From: Micromonospora sp. HK10
GTDB taxonomy: Bacteria > Actinomycetota > Actinomycetes > Mycobacteriales > Micromonosporaceae
NCBI RefSeq assembly: GCF_000982955.1
Contig: NZ_KQ058837.1
Coordinates: forward strand, 1-64,000
Length of the DNA stretch: 64,000 nt
Direction: 5' to 3'
Of this stretch, positions 1 through 8,406 are shown one piece after another; positions within the stretch are counted from its first letter, which is position 1; every line of letters starts with the position of its first letter. The notes beneath the pieces were generated by a model. That model was not told where the DNA came from. It was given only the letters and a program-made list of their open reading frames with translations, and did no database searches. The position numbers and the translations under genes were made by a program.

Positions 1-590
1 TCGACACCGGCCGCGACGCGCGCGCCGCCGCCACCCGGATCGACCAGCCGACCATCGCCAACTGCGCGACCTGGGGCGCCCGCCCGCCGTCGTCGCCGGT
101 GAGCGTGGTGCAGAGCCGACCCAACAAGATCATCATCCATCACACGGCGTTCCCGAACACCACCGACTACAGCCTCGCCCAGGCGTACCGCAACTCGCGC
201 GACATCCAGAACCTGCACATGGACACCAACGGCTGGCTCGACACCGGGCAGCACTTCACCAACAGCCGCGGCGGCTACCTCACCGAGGGCCGGCACGGCA
301 GCCTGTACGGGCTGCTGCACGGGCAGTCCATGGTGCAGGGCGCGCACTGCGTGGGCCAGAACAGCCAGGCCATCGGGATCGAGAACGACGGCATCTACCT
401 GGACGTGCAGCCACCGCAGGCGCTCTGGAACAGCCTGGTGTGGTTCTGCGCGTTCACCTGCCAGCAGTACGGCATCCCGCCGACCGAGATCTACGGGCAC
501 AAGGACTTCAACAACACCCAGTGCCCGGGGCTGCTGCACGACCGGCTGCCGGAACTGCGCAGCACCGTCGCCGCCCGCCTCGGCGGCTGA
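1..590 (+). CDS. Peptidoglycan recognition protein / N-acetylmuramoyl-L-alanine amidase, 5'-truncated
   Basis: The reading frame is open from base 3, so the gene begins left of the window and its signal peptide is not visible. The visible part is an amidase_2/PGRP domain, which cleaves the bond between N-acetylmuramic acid and L-alanine in cell-wall stems. Seen directly: the Trp-Gly-Ala-Arg-Pro opening typical of PGRPs, an IIIHHTA strand with a zinc-ligand histidine, and a closing GHKDFNNTQCPG segment carrying the second His and the Cys ligand, so the zinc site looks complete. A GTG at base 99 falls inside the domain and is not the true start. Family members in actinomycetes are secreted; that is inferred here. 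A strong hairpin follows the stop. Confidence 0.85.
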   Translation, partial: DTGRDARAAATRIDQPTIANCATWGARPPSSPVSVVQSRPNKIIIHHTAFPNTTDYSLAQAYRNSRDIQNLHMDTNGWLDTGQHFTNSRGGYLTEGRHGSLYGLLHGQSMVQGAHCVGQNSQAIGIENDGIYLDVQPPQALWNSLVWFCAFTCQQYGIPPTEIYGHKDFNNTQCPGLLHDRLPELRSTVAARLGG

Positions 591-602
591 CCGGCGCCTC
601 GC

Positions 603-629
603 GGGACGCCCGGCCCCGCCGGGCGTCCC
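603..629 (+). terminator. Hairpin terminator after the amidase gene
   Basis: A perfect 11-bp inverted repeat (GGGACGCCCGG and its complement) with a 5-nt loop starts 12 nt after the amidase stop codon. There is no U-tract, which is common for actinomycete terminators. Confidence 0.65.
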
Positions 630-745
630 ACCACCCGACCGTCGCGACCCACCACCGCCCCGCACCGCACCCCACGTGCGGTGCGCCCTCATGCGGTGCG
701 CCTTCCTCGGTCGCACCCGCCCGCGGCGCCATGATGCAGTGCTCG

Positions 746-755
746 CTTATATAAG
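746..755. promoter_or_regulatory. AT-rich palindrome upstream of the arsR-like gene
   Basis: CTTATATAAG is a perfect 10-bp palindrome 22 nt before the regulator's GTG, in a short AT-rich island within very GC-rich DNA. ArsR proteins usually autorepress from AT-rich palindromes near the promoter, so this may be the operator or overlap the -10 region. The function is inferred. Confidence 0.35.
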
Positions 756-777
756 TCGGATCTGATAGAAAGAGGTC

Positions 778-1140
778 GTGCACGCCTTCGACGTCCTGGG
801 CGACCCGGTGCGTCGCCGGATCCTGGAGCTGCTCGCCGACGGCGAGCAGCCGGCCGGCGCGCTCGGGGCCACCATCCAGCGGGAGTTCGGCATCAGCCAG
901 CCGGCCGTGTCGCAACACCTCAAGGTGCTGCGGGAGCACGGCTTCGCCAGCGTGCGCGCCGCCGGCACCCGCCGGCTCTACGCGGTGGAGCCGGGCCCGC
1001 TGCGGGAGATGGACGAGTGGCTGGCCGGCTTCCGGCGGTTCTGGACGCCTCCGCTGGCGGCGCTCGCCACGGAACTGGCCCGGGGCCGGCGCGAACGGCG
1101 GCTGCGCGAGGACCCTTCCGACGAGAGGACAACACCATGA
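778..1140 (+). CDS. ArsR/SmtB-type winged-helix repressor
   Basis: A 120-residue single-domain regulator. Residues 4-20 (FDVLGDPVRRRILELLA) are the usual ArsR opening, and residues 38-56 (GISQPAVSQHLKVLREHGF) are the helix-turn-helix recognition region. No metal-binding Cys motif is present, so this is the metal-independent branch that commonly partners SRPBCC proteins. The GTG start has AGAGG only 2 nt upstream, so the transcript may be nearly leaderless. The stop overlaps the next start by ATGA, so the two genes are translationally coupled. The likely role is repression of its own two-gene operon; the ligand is unknown. Confidence 0.88.
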   Translation: MHAFDVLGDPVRRRILELLADGEQPAGALGATIQREFGISQPAVSQHLKVLREHGFASVRAAGTRRLYAVEPGPLREMDEWLAGFRRFWTPPLAALATELARGRRERRLREDPSDERTTP

Positions 1141-1778
1141 CCGACACCACCGGGCAGATCAGCGCCGTCGAGCGCACCGTCGGCAGCCGGACGCTGCCCG
1201 CCGGGCAGGCCCGGGTGCTCACCATCAGTCAGACCTACGACGCGCCGCTGGCCGACGTCTGGGACGCCTGCACCACGGCCGAGCGGATCCCCCGCTGGTT
1301 CCTGCCCGTCTCCGGCGAGCTGAAGGTCGGCGGACGCTACCAGCTGGAAGGGAACGCCGGCGGCACGATCGAGCGGTGCGACCCGCCGCACAGCTTCGCC
1401 GCCACCTGGGAGTACGGCGGCGAGGTGAGCGGGATCGAGGTGCGGCTCACCGAGGCCGGCGCCGGGCGTACCCGGTTCGAGCTGGAGCACGTGGCGCACG
1501 TCGACGACCAGCGCTGGGCCGAGTTCGGGCCGGGTGCGGTCGGGGTCGGCTGGGACATGGGACTGCTCGGCCTCGCCTCCCACCTCGCCGCCGACGGCAG
1601 CGGAGTCACCCCCGAGCAGGCCGCCGAGTGGATGGGCTCCGACGACGCGCGCCGGTTCATCGTCCTGAGCAGCCAGCGCTGGTGCGAGGCGAGCGTGGCC
1701 GCCGGCACCCCGGCCGACGAGGCACGGGCGGCGGCCGACCGGACCACCGCGGCGTACACCGGCGCCCCGGCCTCCTGA
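1137..1778 (+). CDS. SRPBCC (AHSA1-like) lipid/ligand-binding domain protein
   Basis: A 213-residue protein of the START/Bet v1-like SRPBCC fold, AHSA1 subfamily. The family signature is visible from about residue 30 (SQTYDAPLADVWDACT, then RIPRWFLPVSGE), followed by the strand-rich GGRYQLEGNAGGTIE region. The ATG at 1137 is chosen because it overlaps the ArsR stop (ATGA). An in-frame upstream codon at 1017 lies inside the regulator gene. Such proteins bind hydrophobic ligands in a deep cavity and are recurrently paired with ArsR regulators. The ligand and the biological role are unknown. Confidence 0.88.
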   Translation: MTDTTGQISAVERTVGSRTLPAGQARVLTISQTYDAPLADVWDACTTAERIPRWFLPVSGELKVGGRYQLEGNAGGTIERCDPPHSFAATWEYGGEVSGIEVRLTEAGAGRTRFELEHVAHVDDQRWAEFGPGAVGVGWDMGLLGLASHLAADGSGVTPEQAAEWMGSDDARRFIVLSSQRWCEASVAAGTPADEARAAADRTTAAYTGAPAS

Positions 1779-1862
1779 CCCGGCCGGCGCGCGGCGTCCC
1801 GACGGCCCCGACGAACGACGGACGGCGGCGGACGGCGGCGGGCGGCGGCGGACGGCGGCGGG

Positions 1863-1938
1863 CGGCGAGCGTTACGGCGGGACCCCGGCGGGCGGCGGCG
1901 GACGGCGAGCGTTACGGCGGGACCCCGGCGGGCGGCGG
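1863..1938. repeat. 40-bp-period direct repeat
   Basis: A 36-nt block beginning CGGCGAGCGTTACGGCGGGA occurs twice, at 1863-1898 and 1903-1938, spaced 40 nt apart. It is preceded by short GGACGGCGG-type triplet runs from about 1820. It lies just upstream of the NADAR gene and has no coding role that I can see. Confidence 0.8.
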
Positions 1939-1956
1939 GCGAAACACGGCGGCGGG

Positions 1957-2583
1957 GTGTCGGTGCCGTCCGGCACACTGTCGATCGTGCCGATCCGATC
2001 CGTCGCCGAACTGCTCGCCGCCGTCGAGTCCGGCCAGCAGCCGCGTTACCTGTATTTCTGGGGGCACCGCCCGCGGCGCGACGGTGGCGTCGGCGCCGGC
2101 TGCCTGAGCCAGTGGTGGCCGGCGCCGTTCACCGTGCACGGCCGGACCTACGCCACCGCCGAACACTGGATGATGTGGCACAAGGCGACGCTGTTCGGCG
2201 ACGACGCCATCGCGGGGCGGGTGCTCGCGGCCGACCATCCGGGGCGGGCCAAGGCGCTGGGCCGGCAGGTGCGCGGCTTCGACGAGGCCACCTGGGCGGC
2301 CCGCCGCTACGACATCGTGCTGGCCGGCAGCGTGGCGAAGTTCGGCCAGCACGAGGAGTTGCGCCGTTACCTGCTCGGCACCGGTGACCGGGTGCTGGTG
2401 GAGGCCAGCCCGCTGGACCGGATCTGGGGCATCGGGCTGACCGCCGACGATCCCCGTACCGCCGATCCGGCGAGCTGGCGGGGCGACAACCTGCTCGGTT
2501 TCGCGCTGATGGCGGCGCGCGCCACCCTCCGGGCCGCCCCACCGGATGCGACAGCTGACCACCGACCGGGCGTCCGCGCCTGA
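1957..2583 (+). CDS. NADAR family protein (YbiA/RibX-like N-glycosidase)
   Basis: About 208 residues. The DUF1768/NADAR fold is recognisable from YLYFWGH, LSQWWPAPFTVHG, YATAEHWMMWHKA, KFGQHEELRRYLLGTG and DRIWGIGL. Family members cleave N-glycosidic bonds in riboflavin-pathway intermediates, and some members remove ADP-ribose from guanine. The conserved Trp/Glu-rich core around the AEHWMMWHKA helix is intact. The start is uncertain: GTG 1957 gives the longest form and GTG 1987 (VPIRSVAELL) is equally plausible, and neither has a clear ribosome-binding site. A Nudix hydrolase lies directly downstream and a KptA homologue 2 kb away. Confidence 0.85.
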   Translation: MSVPSGTLSIVPIRSVAELLAAVESGQQPRYLYFWGHRPRRDGGVGAGCLSQWWPAPFTVHGRTYATAEHWMMWHKATLFGDDAIAGRVLAADHPGRAKALGRQVRGFDEATWAARRYDIVLAGSVAKFGQHEELRRYLLGTGDRVLVEASPLDRIWGIGLTADDPRTADPASWRGDNLLGFALMAARATLRAAPPDATADHRPGVRA

Positions 2584-2701
2584 TCGACGGCCCGGCGCGG
2601 GGCCCGGGCGGCGCCCGGCGACCCGGCGCGGGCCGGACCGGCCGCCGGCGGCCCGGCGCGACGCCTGCCGGACGGCCACCGGGCGGGTAACGTGCTGCGG
2701 C

Positions 2702-3217
2702 GTGACCGCTGCACCCTTCTCGCACTGCTCGTACTGCGGCTCGGCCTACCCGGTCGACGCCGGCTGGCCGCGGCTCTGCGCGGTCTGCGGCGAGACGGTC
2801 TGGCGCAATCCGCTGCCCGTCGCGGTGGCGGTGCTGCCGGTCCGCACGCCGGCGGGCCTCGGCGTGGTGGTGGTCCGCCGCGACATCGAGCCGGCCCGCG
2901 GCCAACTCGCCCTTCCCGGCGGCTTCATCGAGTACGGCGAGGAGTGGTCTGCGGCGCTGGTCCGGGAACTGCGCGAGGAGACCGGGCTGCTGGCCGAGGC
3001 CGAGGAGGCCCGGCTGTTCGCGGTGCACGGGGCGCCGGCCGGCAACACCATGATGATCTTCGGGGTGCTGCCCGAACGGCCGGTCGGCGACCTGCCGCCG
3101 TCCGCGCCGACCGAGGAGGCCACCGAGTGGTTGGTCCTCACCGAGCCGGTCGAGCTGGCCTTCTCCACGCACACCCGGGTGCTGGCCGACTTCCTCGCCG
3201 GCCAGCGCCCGCTCTGA
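2702..3217 (+). CDS. Nudix hydrolase with N-terminal zinc ribbon
   Basis: A 171-residue protein. Cysteines 9, 12, 26 and 29 (HCSYC, LCAVC) form a short zinc ribbon like that of NudC-type enzymes. A full Nudix box runs over residues 74-96, starting GFIEYGEE and ending RELREETGL, so the metal-binding Glu residues are intact. It should hydrolyse a nucleoside diphosphate linked to another moiety, such as an NADH, ADP-ribose or FAD-like compound; the substrate cannot be told from sequence. The GTG at 2702 is preferred because in-frame starts further upstream lie inside the NADAR gene and would add low-complexity sequence. Confidence 0.87.
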   Translation: MTAAPFSHCSYCGSAYPVDAGWPRLCAVCGETVWRNPLPVAVAVLPVRTPAGLGVVVVRRDIEPARGQLALPGGFIEYGEEWSAALVRELREETGLLAEAEEARLFAVHGAPAGNTMMIFGVLPERPVGDLPPSAPTEEATEWLVLTEPVELAFSTHTRVLADFLAGQRPL

Positions 3218-3332
3218 TCCGGTCCGCGCGGTGCCCGGCCGGGCGGGCCGGTACGGGTCCTGACCTGGGACGGATCGACCGGTACCACCGGGGTTGAATG
3301 GGTCGGCAACGTCGCCGAGCCGGAGGTCAGCC

Positions 3333-4616
3333 GTGTCCCGTACCCCGCCGCCCCAGGAAGCCGGGCACGACGCCCGCCGCAGCCGGCAGTGGCTGGCCGG
3401 CGAGGCGCACGGCGCCGGTGTGGACCGCGACGGGCTGCTGGAGCTGGGCGCCGCGATGGCCGCCCTCACCGCCGCCGCGGCGGAACGCGAACCGGTCGCG
3501 GTGGCCGCCGCGCCGGTGGGCGTCGACCCCGGTACGCCGATCCGCAAGCCGCTCCGGCCCGACCTGCTGCGCCCGCTGGACACCAACGCGGAGATGCGCT
3601 GGACGGCGCTGGCCGGACAGGGGTACGTGGTGCCCAACGACCGCTTCTTCGTGCGCAACCACACGGTGACGCCCCGCCTGGACCCGGACGCCTGGCGGCT
3701 GCGCCTGTTCGGCACCGGGCTGCGCGGCGCGCCCGCCCGCGACACCCCCGTCGAGTTCGGCCTCGACGACCTGCGCCGGCTGCCCGCCGAGGAGAGCACC
3801 GCGCTGCTGGAGTGCGCCGGCAACGGCCGGCGCTTCTACACCGACCAGCAGGACGAGCCGGCGCCGGGCGTGGCCTGGGACCTGGGCGGCGTCGGGGTGG
3901 CCCGCTGGCGGGGCGTCCGGCTGGGCACGGTGCTCCGGCTGGCCGGGCTGACCGGGGACGCGGTCGACGTGATGCCGGAAGGGCTGGACCCGGACTACGT
4001 CACCGGTGGGCGCAACCTCGGCCGGGTACGCCGTCCGCTGCCGATCGCCAAGGCCCTCGACGACGTGCTGCTGGCGTACGAGATGAACGGCGAGCCGCTC
4101 CCCGCCGACCACGGCTTCCCGGTACGCGTGGTGGTGCCCGGCTGGATCGGCATCTCCTCGATCAAGTGGGTGGGTCCGATGGAGGTCTCCGCCACCCCGC
4201 TCTTCTCCCCGTGGAACACCCAGTTCTACCGGATGTTCGGGCCCGGGCAGCCGGCCGGCGGCGGGACGCTGGCCGTCCAGTCGATCAAGAGCGCCTTCGA
4301 ACTGGCCTGGGACGCCCGGGTCACCGTCGGGGAGGAGGTGCTGCTGCGCGGCCGCTCCTGGTCCGGGGCCGGGCCGATCGACCGGGTGGAGGTGGACACC
4401 GGGGACGGCTGGCGCCCGGCCGACCTGGTCGCCGCCGACCGGGGCGGGCCCTGGCAGCGGTGGACCGTCCGGTGGCGCCCGCCGGCGCCCGGCCGGTGGG
4501 TCCTGCGCGCCCGCGCCACCGACGTGACCGGCGCCGTCCAGCCCGACCGCGCCGCCCCCAACGACCTCGGCTACCTCTTCGACGGGGTGGTGCGCCACCC
4601 GGTCACCGCCGGCTGA
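3333..4616 (+). CDS. Sulfite oxidase-family molybdopterin-dependent oxidoreductase
   Basis: A 427-residue protein with an Oxidored_molyb domain and a C-terminal dimerisation (Mo-co_dimer) domain. Seen: NDRFFVRNH at about residues 102-110, the molybdenum-ligating Cys161 in LLECAGNGRR, and LAYEMNGEPLPADHGFPVR with VPGWIGISSIKWV, all hallmarks of the sulfite oxidase fold. GTG 3333 is preceded by CGGAGG at 8-nt spacing. There is no obvious signal peptide or Tat motif and no haem domain, so it resembles stand-alone actinobacterial enzymes of unknown electron acceptor. A molybdate uptake operon lies about 46 kb away in this window; any link is circumstantial. Confidence 0.88.
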   Translation: MSRTPPPQEAGHDARRSRQWLAGEAHGAGVDRDGLLELGAAMAALTAAAAEREPVAVAAAPVGVDPGTPIRKPLRPDLLRPLDTNAEMRWTALAGQGYVVPNDRFFVRNHTVTPRLDPDAWRLRLFGTGLRGAPARDTPVEFGLDDLRRLPAEESTALLECAGNGRRFYTDQQDEPAPGVAWDLGGVGVARWRGVRLGTVLRLAGLTGDAVDVMPEGLDPDYVTGGRNLGRVRRPLPIAKALDDVLLAYEMNGEPLPADHGFPVRVVVPGWIGISSIKWVGPMEVSATPLFSPWNTQFYRMFGPGQPAGGGTLAVQSIKSAFELAWDARVTVGEEVLLRGRSWSGAGPIDRVEVDTGDGWRPADLVAADRGGPWQRWTVRWRPPAPGRWVLRARATDVTGAVQPDRAAPNDLGYLFDGVVRHPVTAG

Positions 4617-4658
4617 CCCGGCGTCCGCCGGCGCTGAGCGGGTGGCCGGCGGGGCCGG

Positions 4659-5198
4659 TCAGGCGGTGAGGTAGCGCGGCGGGACGGTGTCGGTGAGCCA
4701 GACGCCGTTGTCGCTGCGGAAGAAGAGATGCCCGGCACCGGCCATCGCGGCGGCGTCGACGGTGAGCACCACCACCGCGCCGCCCCGGCGGGCGCCGACG
4801 CGGCGCGCCGTCGCCACGTCCGGCGAGAGGTGTACGTGGTGGCGGCGTCCCCGGTGCAGTCCGTCGGCGCGGATCGCGGGCAGCACGCGCTCGCTGGTGC
4901 CGTGATAGAGCCGGTCGGGCGGCACGGCCGGGGCCAGCCCCAGCTCGACCGGGACGGAGTGGCCCTGGCTGGCCCGGATCCGGTCGACGTCGTCCGCGCC
5001 ACGGACCACCACGAAGCGCTGCTTGTCGTTGCCGGCGACCACCGCGTCCAGCTCGGCCCGGCCGATCCCCAGCGCGGCGAGGAGATCGGTGACCGGTACC
5101 CAGCCGGCCCGGTCGAGCACCAGCCCGAACCGGTCCGGCCGGTGCCGCAGGGCCAGGGAGATCCGCTTGCTCACCCGGACCAGGTCATGATGATCCAC
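4659..5198 (-). CDS. kptA: RNA 2'-phosphotransferase, Tpt1/KptA family
   Basis: A 179-residue protein. Family members transfer an internal RNA 2'-phosphate to NAD+, releasing ADP-ribose 1'',2''-cyclic phosphate. Seen in order: SKRISLALRHRPDRFGL (catalytic Arg-His pair), GWVPVTDLLAAL, RIRASQGHSVPVEL (Arg plus QGHS), LYHGTSERVLPAI, GRRHHVHLS and FRSDNGVWLTD. All four catalytic positions appear conserved. GTG 5198 gives the usual family length; the frame stays open further upstream but that part is non-homologous and overlaps the next gene. It converges on the sulfite-oxidase-like gene 43 nt away. The bacterial substrate is unclear because bacteria lack the yeast-type tRNA splicing intermediate. 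Confidence 0.92.
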   Translation of the reverse strand: MDHHDLVRVSKRISLALRHRPDRFGLVLDRAGWVPVTDLLAALGIGRAELDAVVAGNDKQRFVVVRGADDVDRIRASQGHSVPVELGLAPAVPPDRLYHGTSERVLPAIRADGLHRGRRHHVHLSPDVATARRVGARRGGAVVVLTVDAAAMAGAGHLFFRSDNGVWLTDTVPPRYLTA

Positions 5199-5239
5199 AC
5201 GGTCAGTGTGGCGGACGGCCGGCGCGCGGTCGACCCGGT

Positions 5240-6331
5240 TCAGCGGACGGCGCCGGAGCCCCGGCCGACCGGCAGCCCGGACGCGTCCACCACCTCGAAG
5301 TCGCTGCCGCGCAGGCCGCCGAGGGCGTGCAGCGCGTCGTTGTCCCAGCGCCGGTCCGGTGCGCCGGAGAGGTACCAGGCCGAGCCGTGGTCGGCGACGA
5401 TCAGCCCGTACCGGCGTATCGCCTCGGCGACGATGCGCGCCTGCCGGGGCAGCCGGGACAGGTCCACCGAGGGCTTGAGCCGCAGCCGCTGGCCGAGCTG
5501 GGGCAGGTTCGGGTCGGTCGCCGAGGAGGCGGAGTGGGTGGCCGGCCAGGTCCAGCCCGTGCGGGTACGCGGCACGGTTACCCGGATGGCGTGGTCGATC
5601 CGGCCCGCGGCCACCTCGTCGTAGCGGACCAGGCCGGCCAGGATGGCGAGCCCGGAGGCGTCCGCCGAGGTCCACCCGGCCGGCCGCAACCGGTTCGACC
5701 GGAGGTCGAAGACCGCACCCGAGCCGGCCCGCCAGCCGCTACCGGCCGGATGGGCGTCGAACAACTCGTACGCCCGGCAGGCCGCCCGGTCCCAGACGAT
5801 CACGTGCCGGTCGCCGGTCGCGGCCGGTCCGCCCTCGACCGCCGCGTCCGCCGGCACCGGGTACGGGCCCGGGTCGCTCTCGTCGGCGTAGGTGAAGGAG
5901 ACCGGGACCCGCCGCTGCCCGGCGGGCACCACGGTGACCGGGATGCCGATCGGCGCGCCCTGCCAGGTGCCGGAGCCGAAGTCGGCGTGCACCGCCGCCC
6001 CGGATCCGATCGCGCTGATCATGGCCGCGGAGCGCGGGTGCACCGGCAGCCGGGACACGTCGGCGTGCCAGACGTTGTCCGCCGGGAAGACGGTGCAGGC
6101 CCGGACGGCCGGGCTGGGCCGGGTGCCGAGGCCGCTGCGGGTCGCCGGTGCGGCGGATGCCGGCGGGGCCGGGGCGGCGCTGCCGACCGGCGCGGTGGCG
6201 GCGGGTGTGGTGGTGGCTGTGGCGGCAGCCGGCGCGGGCGCGGCGGTGGAAGGGGCCGGCCCCGAGCAGCCGGCGGCGAGGAGCGCGAGCGCGGCGGCGA
6301 CGGTGGCGCGGCGGGCGGGCGGGGTGGCCAT
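5240..6331 (-). CDS. Secreted lipoprotein of unknown function
   Basis: A 363-residue protein with a lipoprotein signal peptide: basic start, Ala/Leu core and lipobox LAAGC with the lipidated Cys at position 22. A long Ala/Pro/Thr linker follows to about residue 80. The globular part begins [21 protein letters not shown] and contains an Asp/Gly-rich [13 protein letters not shown] stretch and a C-terminal [20 protein letters not shown] segment. This domain recurs in secreted proteins of actinomycetes and some other bacteria but I know no activity for it. ATG 6331 has GCAGGA about 9 nt upstream; ATG 6340 is an alternative. It probably sits outside the membrane. Confidence 0.78.
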   Translation of the reverse strand: MATPPARRATVAAALALLAAGCSGPAPSTAAPAPAAATATTTPAATAPVGSAAPAPPASAAPATRSGLGTRPSPAVRACTVFPADNVWHADVSRLPVHPRSAAMISAIGSGAAVHADFGSGTWQGAPIGIPVTVVPAGQRRVPVSFTYADESDPGPYPVPADAAVEGGPAATGDRHVIVWDRAACRAYELFDAHPAGSGWRAGSGAVFDLRSNRLRPAGWTSADASGLAILAGLVRYDEVAAGRIDHAIRVTVPRTRTGWTWPATHSASSATDPNLPQLGQRLRLKPSVDLSRLPRQARIVAEAIRRYGLIVADHGSAWYLSGAPDRRWDNDALHALGGLRGSDFEVVDASGLPVGRGSGAVR

Positions 6332-6376
6332 TCCGGGCATCCTGCCGCAGTCTCGGCGATGGCGTCCAGGGCGGAC

Positions 6377-6497
6377 GCGCCGGCCTCCGCCGGACCCGGG
6401 CGGGCGCCGGGTCGCATCAGTGCGCGGGTGGCGCGCCGGCCTCCGCCGGACCCGGGCGGGCGCCGGGTCGCATCGGTGCACGGGTGGCGCGCCGGCC
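6377..6497. repeat. 56-bp tandem repeat upstream of pgi
   Basis: A 56-nt unit starting GCGCCGGCCTCCGCCGGACC begins at 6377 and 6433, with two base changes between copies. The first 9 nt recur at 6489 and a degraded GGGTCGC stretch continues after that. It fills most of the gap between the divergent lipoprotein and pgi genes. Confidence 0.85.
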
Positions 6498-6627
6498 GTG
6501 CCCGAGGGGTGGGCGATGCCGGGTCGCGTCGCGCGGACCCGGCCCGGGTGGCAGGCTGGTGGGGTCGCCGGCAGCGGGGCGACGACGGCCCGCTGGCAGA
6601 CCCGTCGTGAAGGAGAAGATCGACCCG

Positions 6628-8262
6628 ATGGCTGTGGACGTCACCACCACCGACGAATGGCAGGCGCTGCGCAAGCACGCCGAGGCGATGCGCGGCACGC
6701 ACCTGCGGGAGTTGTTCGCCGCCGACGGGCGGCGGGGCGAGCGGCTCACCGGCGAGGTCGCCGACCTGCACGTGGACTACAGCAAGAACCTGGTCACCGA
6801 CGAGACCGTCGCGCTGCTCACCGCCCTCGCCGAGCGGATCCGGCTGGCTGACCGGATCGCCGCCATGTTCACCGGGCAGCACATCAACGCCACCGAGGAC
6901 CGGGCCGTGCTGCACACCGCGCTGCGCCTGCCGCGGGACGCCACGCTGGTGGTGGACGGCCAGGACGTGGTGGCCGACGTGCACGCCGTGCTGGACCGGA
7001 TGTCGGCCTTCGCCGACCGGGTGCGCTCCGGCGCCTGGCGCGGCCACACCGGCGAGCGGATCAGCACCGTGGTCAACATCGGCATCGGTGGCTCCGACCT
7101 CGGGCCGGTGATGGCGTACGAGGCGCTCAAGGCGTACCGGGACGCGGGGATCTCCTGCCGGTTCGTGTCCAACATCGACCCGACCGACATCCACGACAAG
7201 ACCGCCGACCTGGACCCGGCGAGCACCCTGTTCGTGGTGGTCTCGAAGACCTTCTCCACCCAGGAGACCCTGGCCAACGCCGACCAGGCCCGGCGCTGGC
7301 TGCTGGCCGGGCTGGACGCCGACGACTCGGCGATCGCCCGGCACTTCGTCGCGGTCAGCACCAACGAGCAGCGGGTGCGCGACTTCGGCATCGACCCGGC
7401 GAACATGTTCGGCTTCTGGGACTGGGTGGGCGGCCGGTACTCGCTGCCCTCGGCGGTCGGGCTGTCGGTGATGCTGGCCGTCGGTCCGGACCGGTTCCGG
7501 GAGCTGCTGGCCGGCTACCACGCCGTCGACGAGCACTTCCGCAGCACGCCGGTGGAGCGCAACGTGCCGGCGCTGCTCGGCCTGCTCAACGTCTGGTACA
7601 CCGATTTCCTCGACGCGCAGACGCACGCGGTGCTGCCGTACTCGCAGTACCTGCACCGGTTCCCCGCGTACCTGCAGCAGCTCACCATGGAGAGCAACGG
7701 CAAGTCGGTGACGGTGGACGGCCGACCGGTGACGTACCCGACCGGGGAGGTCTTCTGGGGCGAGCCCGGCACCAACGGCCAGCACGCCTTTTACCAGCTC
7801 ATCCACCAGGGAACCCGGCTGATCCCGGCCGACTTCATCGCGTTCAGCCAGCCCAACCACGATCTGGGCGACATGCACGACCTGTTCATGTCCAACTTCT
7901 TCGCGCAGACCGCCGCGCTGGCCTTCGGCCGGACGAAGGAGCAGGTCGAGGCGGAGGGCACGGCCGCCGCGGTGGTGCCGCACCGGGTGATGCCGGGCAA
8001 CCACCCGACCACCTCGATCATCGCGCCGAAGCTCACCCCGTCGACGCTGGGCCAGCTGATCGCCCTGTACGAGCACATCGTCTTCACCGAGGCCGCCGTC
8101 TGGGACATCAACGCGTTCGACCAGTGGGGGGTGGAGCTGGGCAAGGTGATGGCCAACCAGCTCGCGCCGAAGCTCACCGGTGCCGGCCCGGACCTGGCCG
8201 ACGTGGACTCCTCCACCGCCGCGTTGATCCGCCGCTACCGCGCCCAGCGCGGCCGCGACTGA
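6628..8262 (+). CDS. pgi: Glucose-6-phosphate isomerase
   Basis: A 544-residue enzyme, close to the usual 545-550. It interconverts glucose 6-phosphate and fructose 6-phosphate in the cytosol, linking glycolysis and the pentose phosphate route. Seen: [19 protein letters not shown] with the first phosphate-binding loop, [23 protein letters not shown], the [13 protein letters not shown] signature with the catalytic Glu, [18 protein letters not shown] with the ring-opening His, and a late [11 protein letters not shown]ys segment. ATG 6628 has AGGAGA 11 nt upstream; an in-frame GTG at 6607 is less well placed. A strong hairpin follows the gene, so it is probably monocistronic. Confidence 0.97.
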   Translation: MAVDVTTTDEWQALRKHAEAMRGTHLRELFAADGRRGERLTGEVADLHVDYSKNLVTDETVALLTALAERIRLADRIAAMFTGQHINATEDRAVLHTALRLPRDATLVVDGQDVVADVHAVLDRMSAFADRVRSGAWRGHTGERISTVVNIGIGGSDLGPVMAYEALKAYRDAGISCRFVSNIDPTDIHDKTADLDPASTLFVVVSKTFSTQETLANADQARRWLLAGLDADDSAIARHFVAVSTNEQRVRDFGIDPANMFGFWDWVGGRYSLPSAVGLSVMLAVGPDRFRELLAGYHAVDEHFRSTPVERNVPALLGLLNVWYTDFLDAQTHAVLPYSQYLHRFPAYLQQLTMESNGKSVTVDGRPVTYPTGEVFWGEPGTNGQHAFYQLIHQGTRLIPADFIAFSQPNHDLGDMHDLFMSNFFAQTAALAFGRTKEQVEAEGTAAAVVPHRVMPGNHPTTSIIAPKLTPSTLGQLIALYEHIVFTEAAVWDINAFDQWGVELGKVMANQLAPKLTGAGPDLADVDSSTAALIRRYRAQRGRD

Positions 8263-8272
8263 GGGTACGCGA

Positions 8273-8301
8273 CCGGCGGCGCCCGCGCCGGGCGTCGCCG
8301 G
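8273..8301 (+). terminator. Hairpin terminator after pgi
   Basis: A 13-bp stem (CCGGCGGCGCCCG pairing with CGGGCGTCGCCGG, one G-U pair) with a 3-nt loop, starting 11 nt after the pgi stop. It lacks a U-run. Confidence 0.65.
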
Positions 8302-8313
8302 CCGGCGCCGCGG

Positions 8314-8406
8314 GTCAGTCGCGCAGCAGATCGGCGTGGACGGCGCGGGTCAGTCGCGCAGCAGGTCGGCGTGGATGGCGCGGTCAGTCGCGCAGCAGGT
8401 CGGCGT
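8314..8406. repeat. Triplicated 3' end of the antitoxin-like gene
   Basis: A block starting GTCAGTCGCGCAGCAG occurs at 8314, 8349 and 8383, with periods of 35 and 34 nt. The third copy contains the real stop codon and last codons (AHADLLRD) of the minus-strand gene ending at 8384. The other two copies lie downstream of that stop and look like tandem duplications of the gene's tail. Confidence 0.9.

Noticed and set aside
4618..4631. Hairpin between the convergent molybdoenzyme and kptA genes
   Set aside because: CCGGCG/CGCCGG with a 2-nt loop is short and sterically poor; not convincing as a terminator.
6019..8076. A 685-codon minus-strand frame
   Set aside because: Antisense to pgi and partly to the lipoprotein; composition is that of a shadow.
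8314..8406. Possible CRISPR-like array
   Set aside because: The periods are 34-35 nt with almost no unique spacers, and the unit is the tail of an adjacent gene; no cas genes are present.
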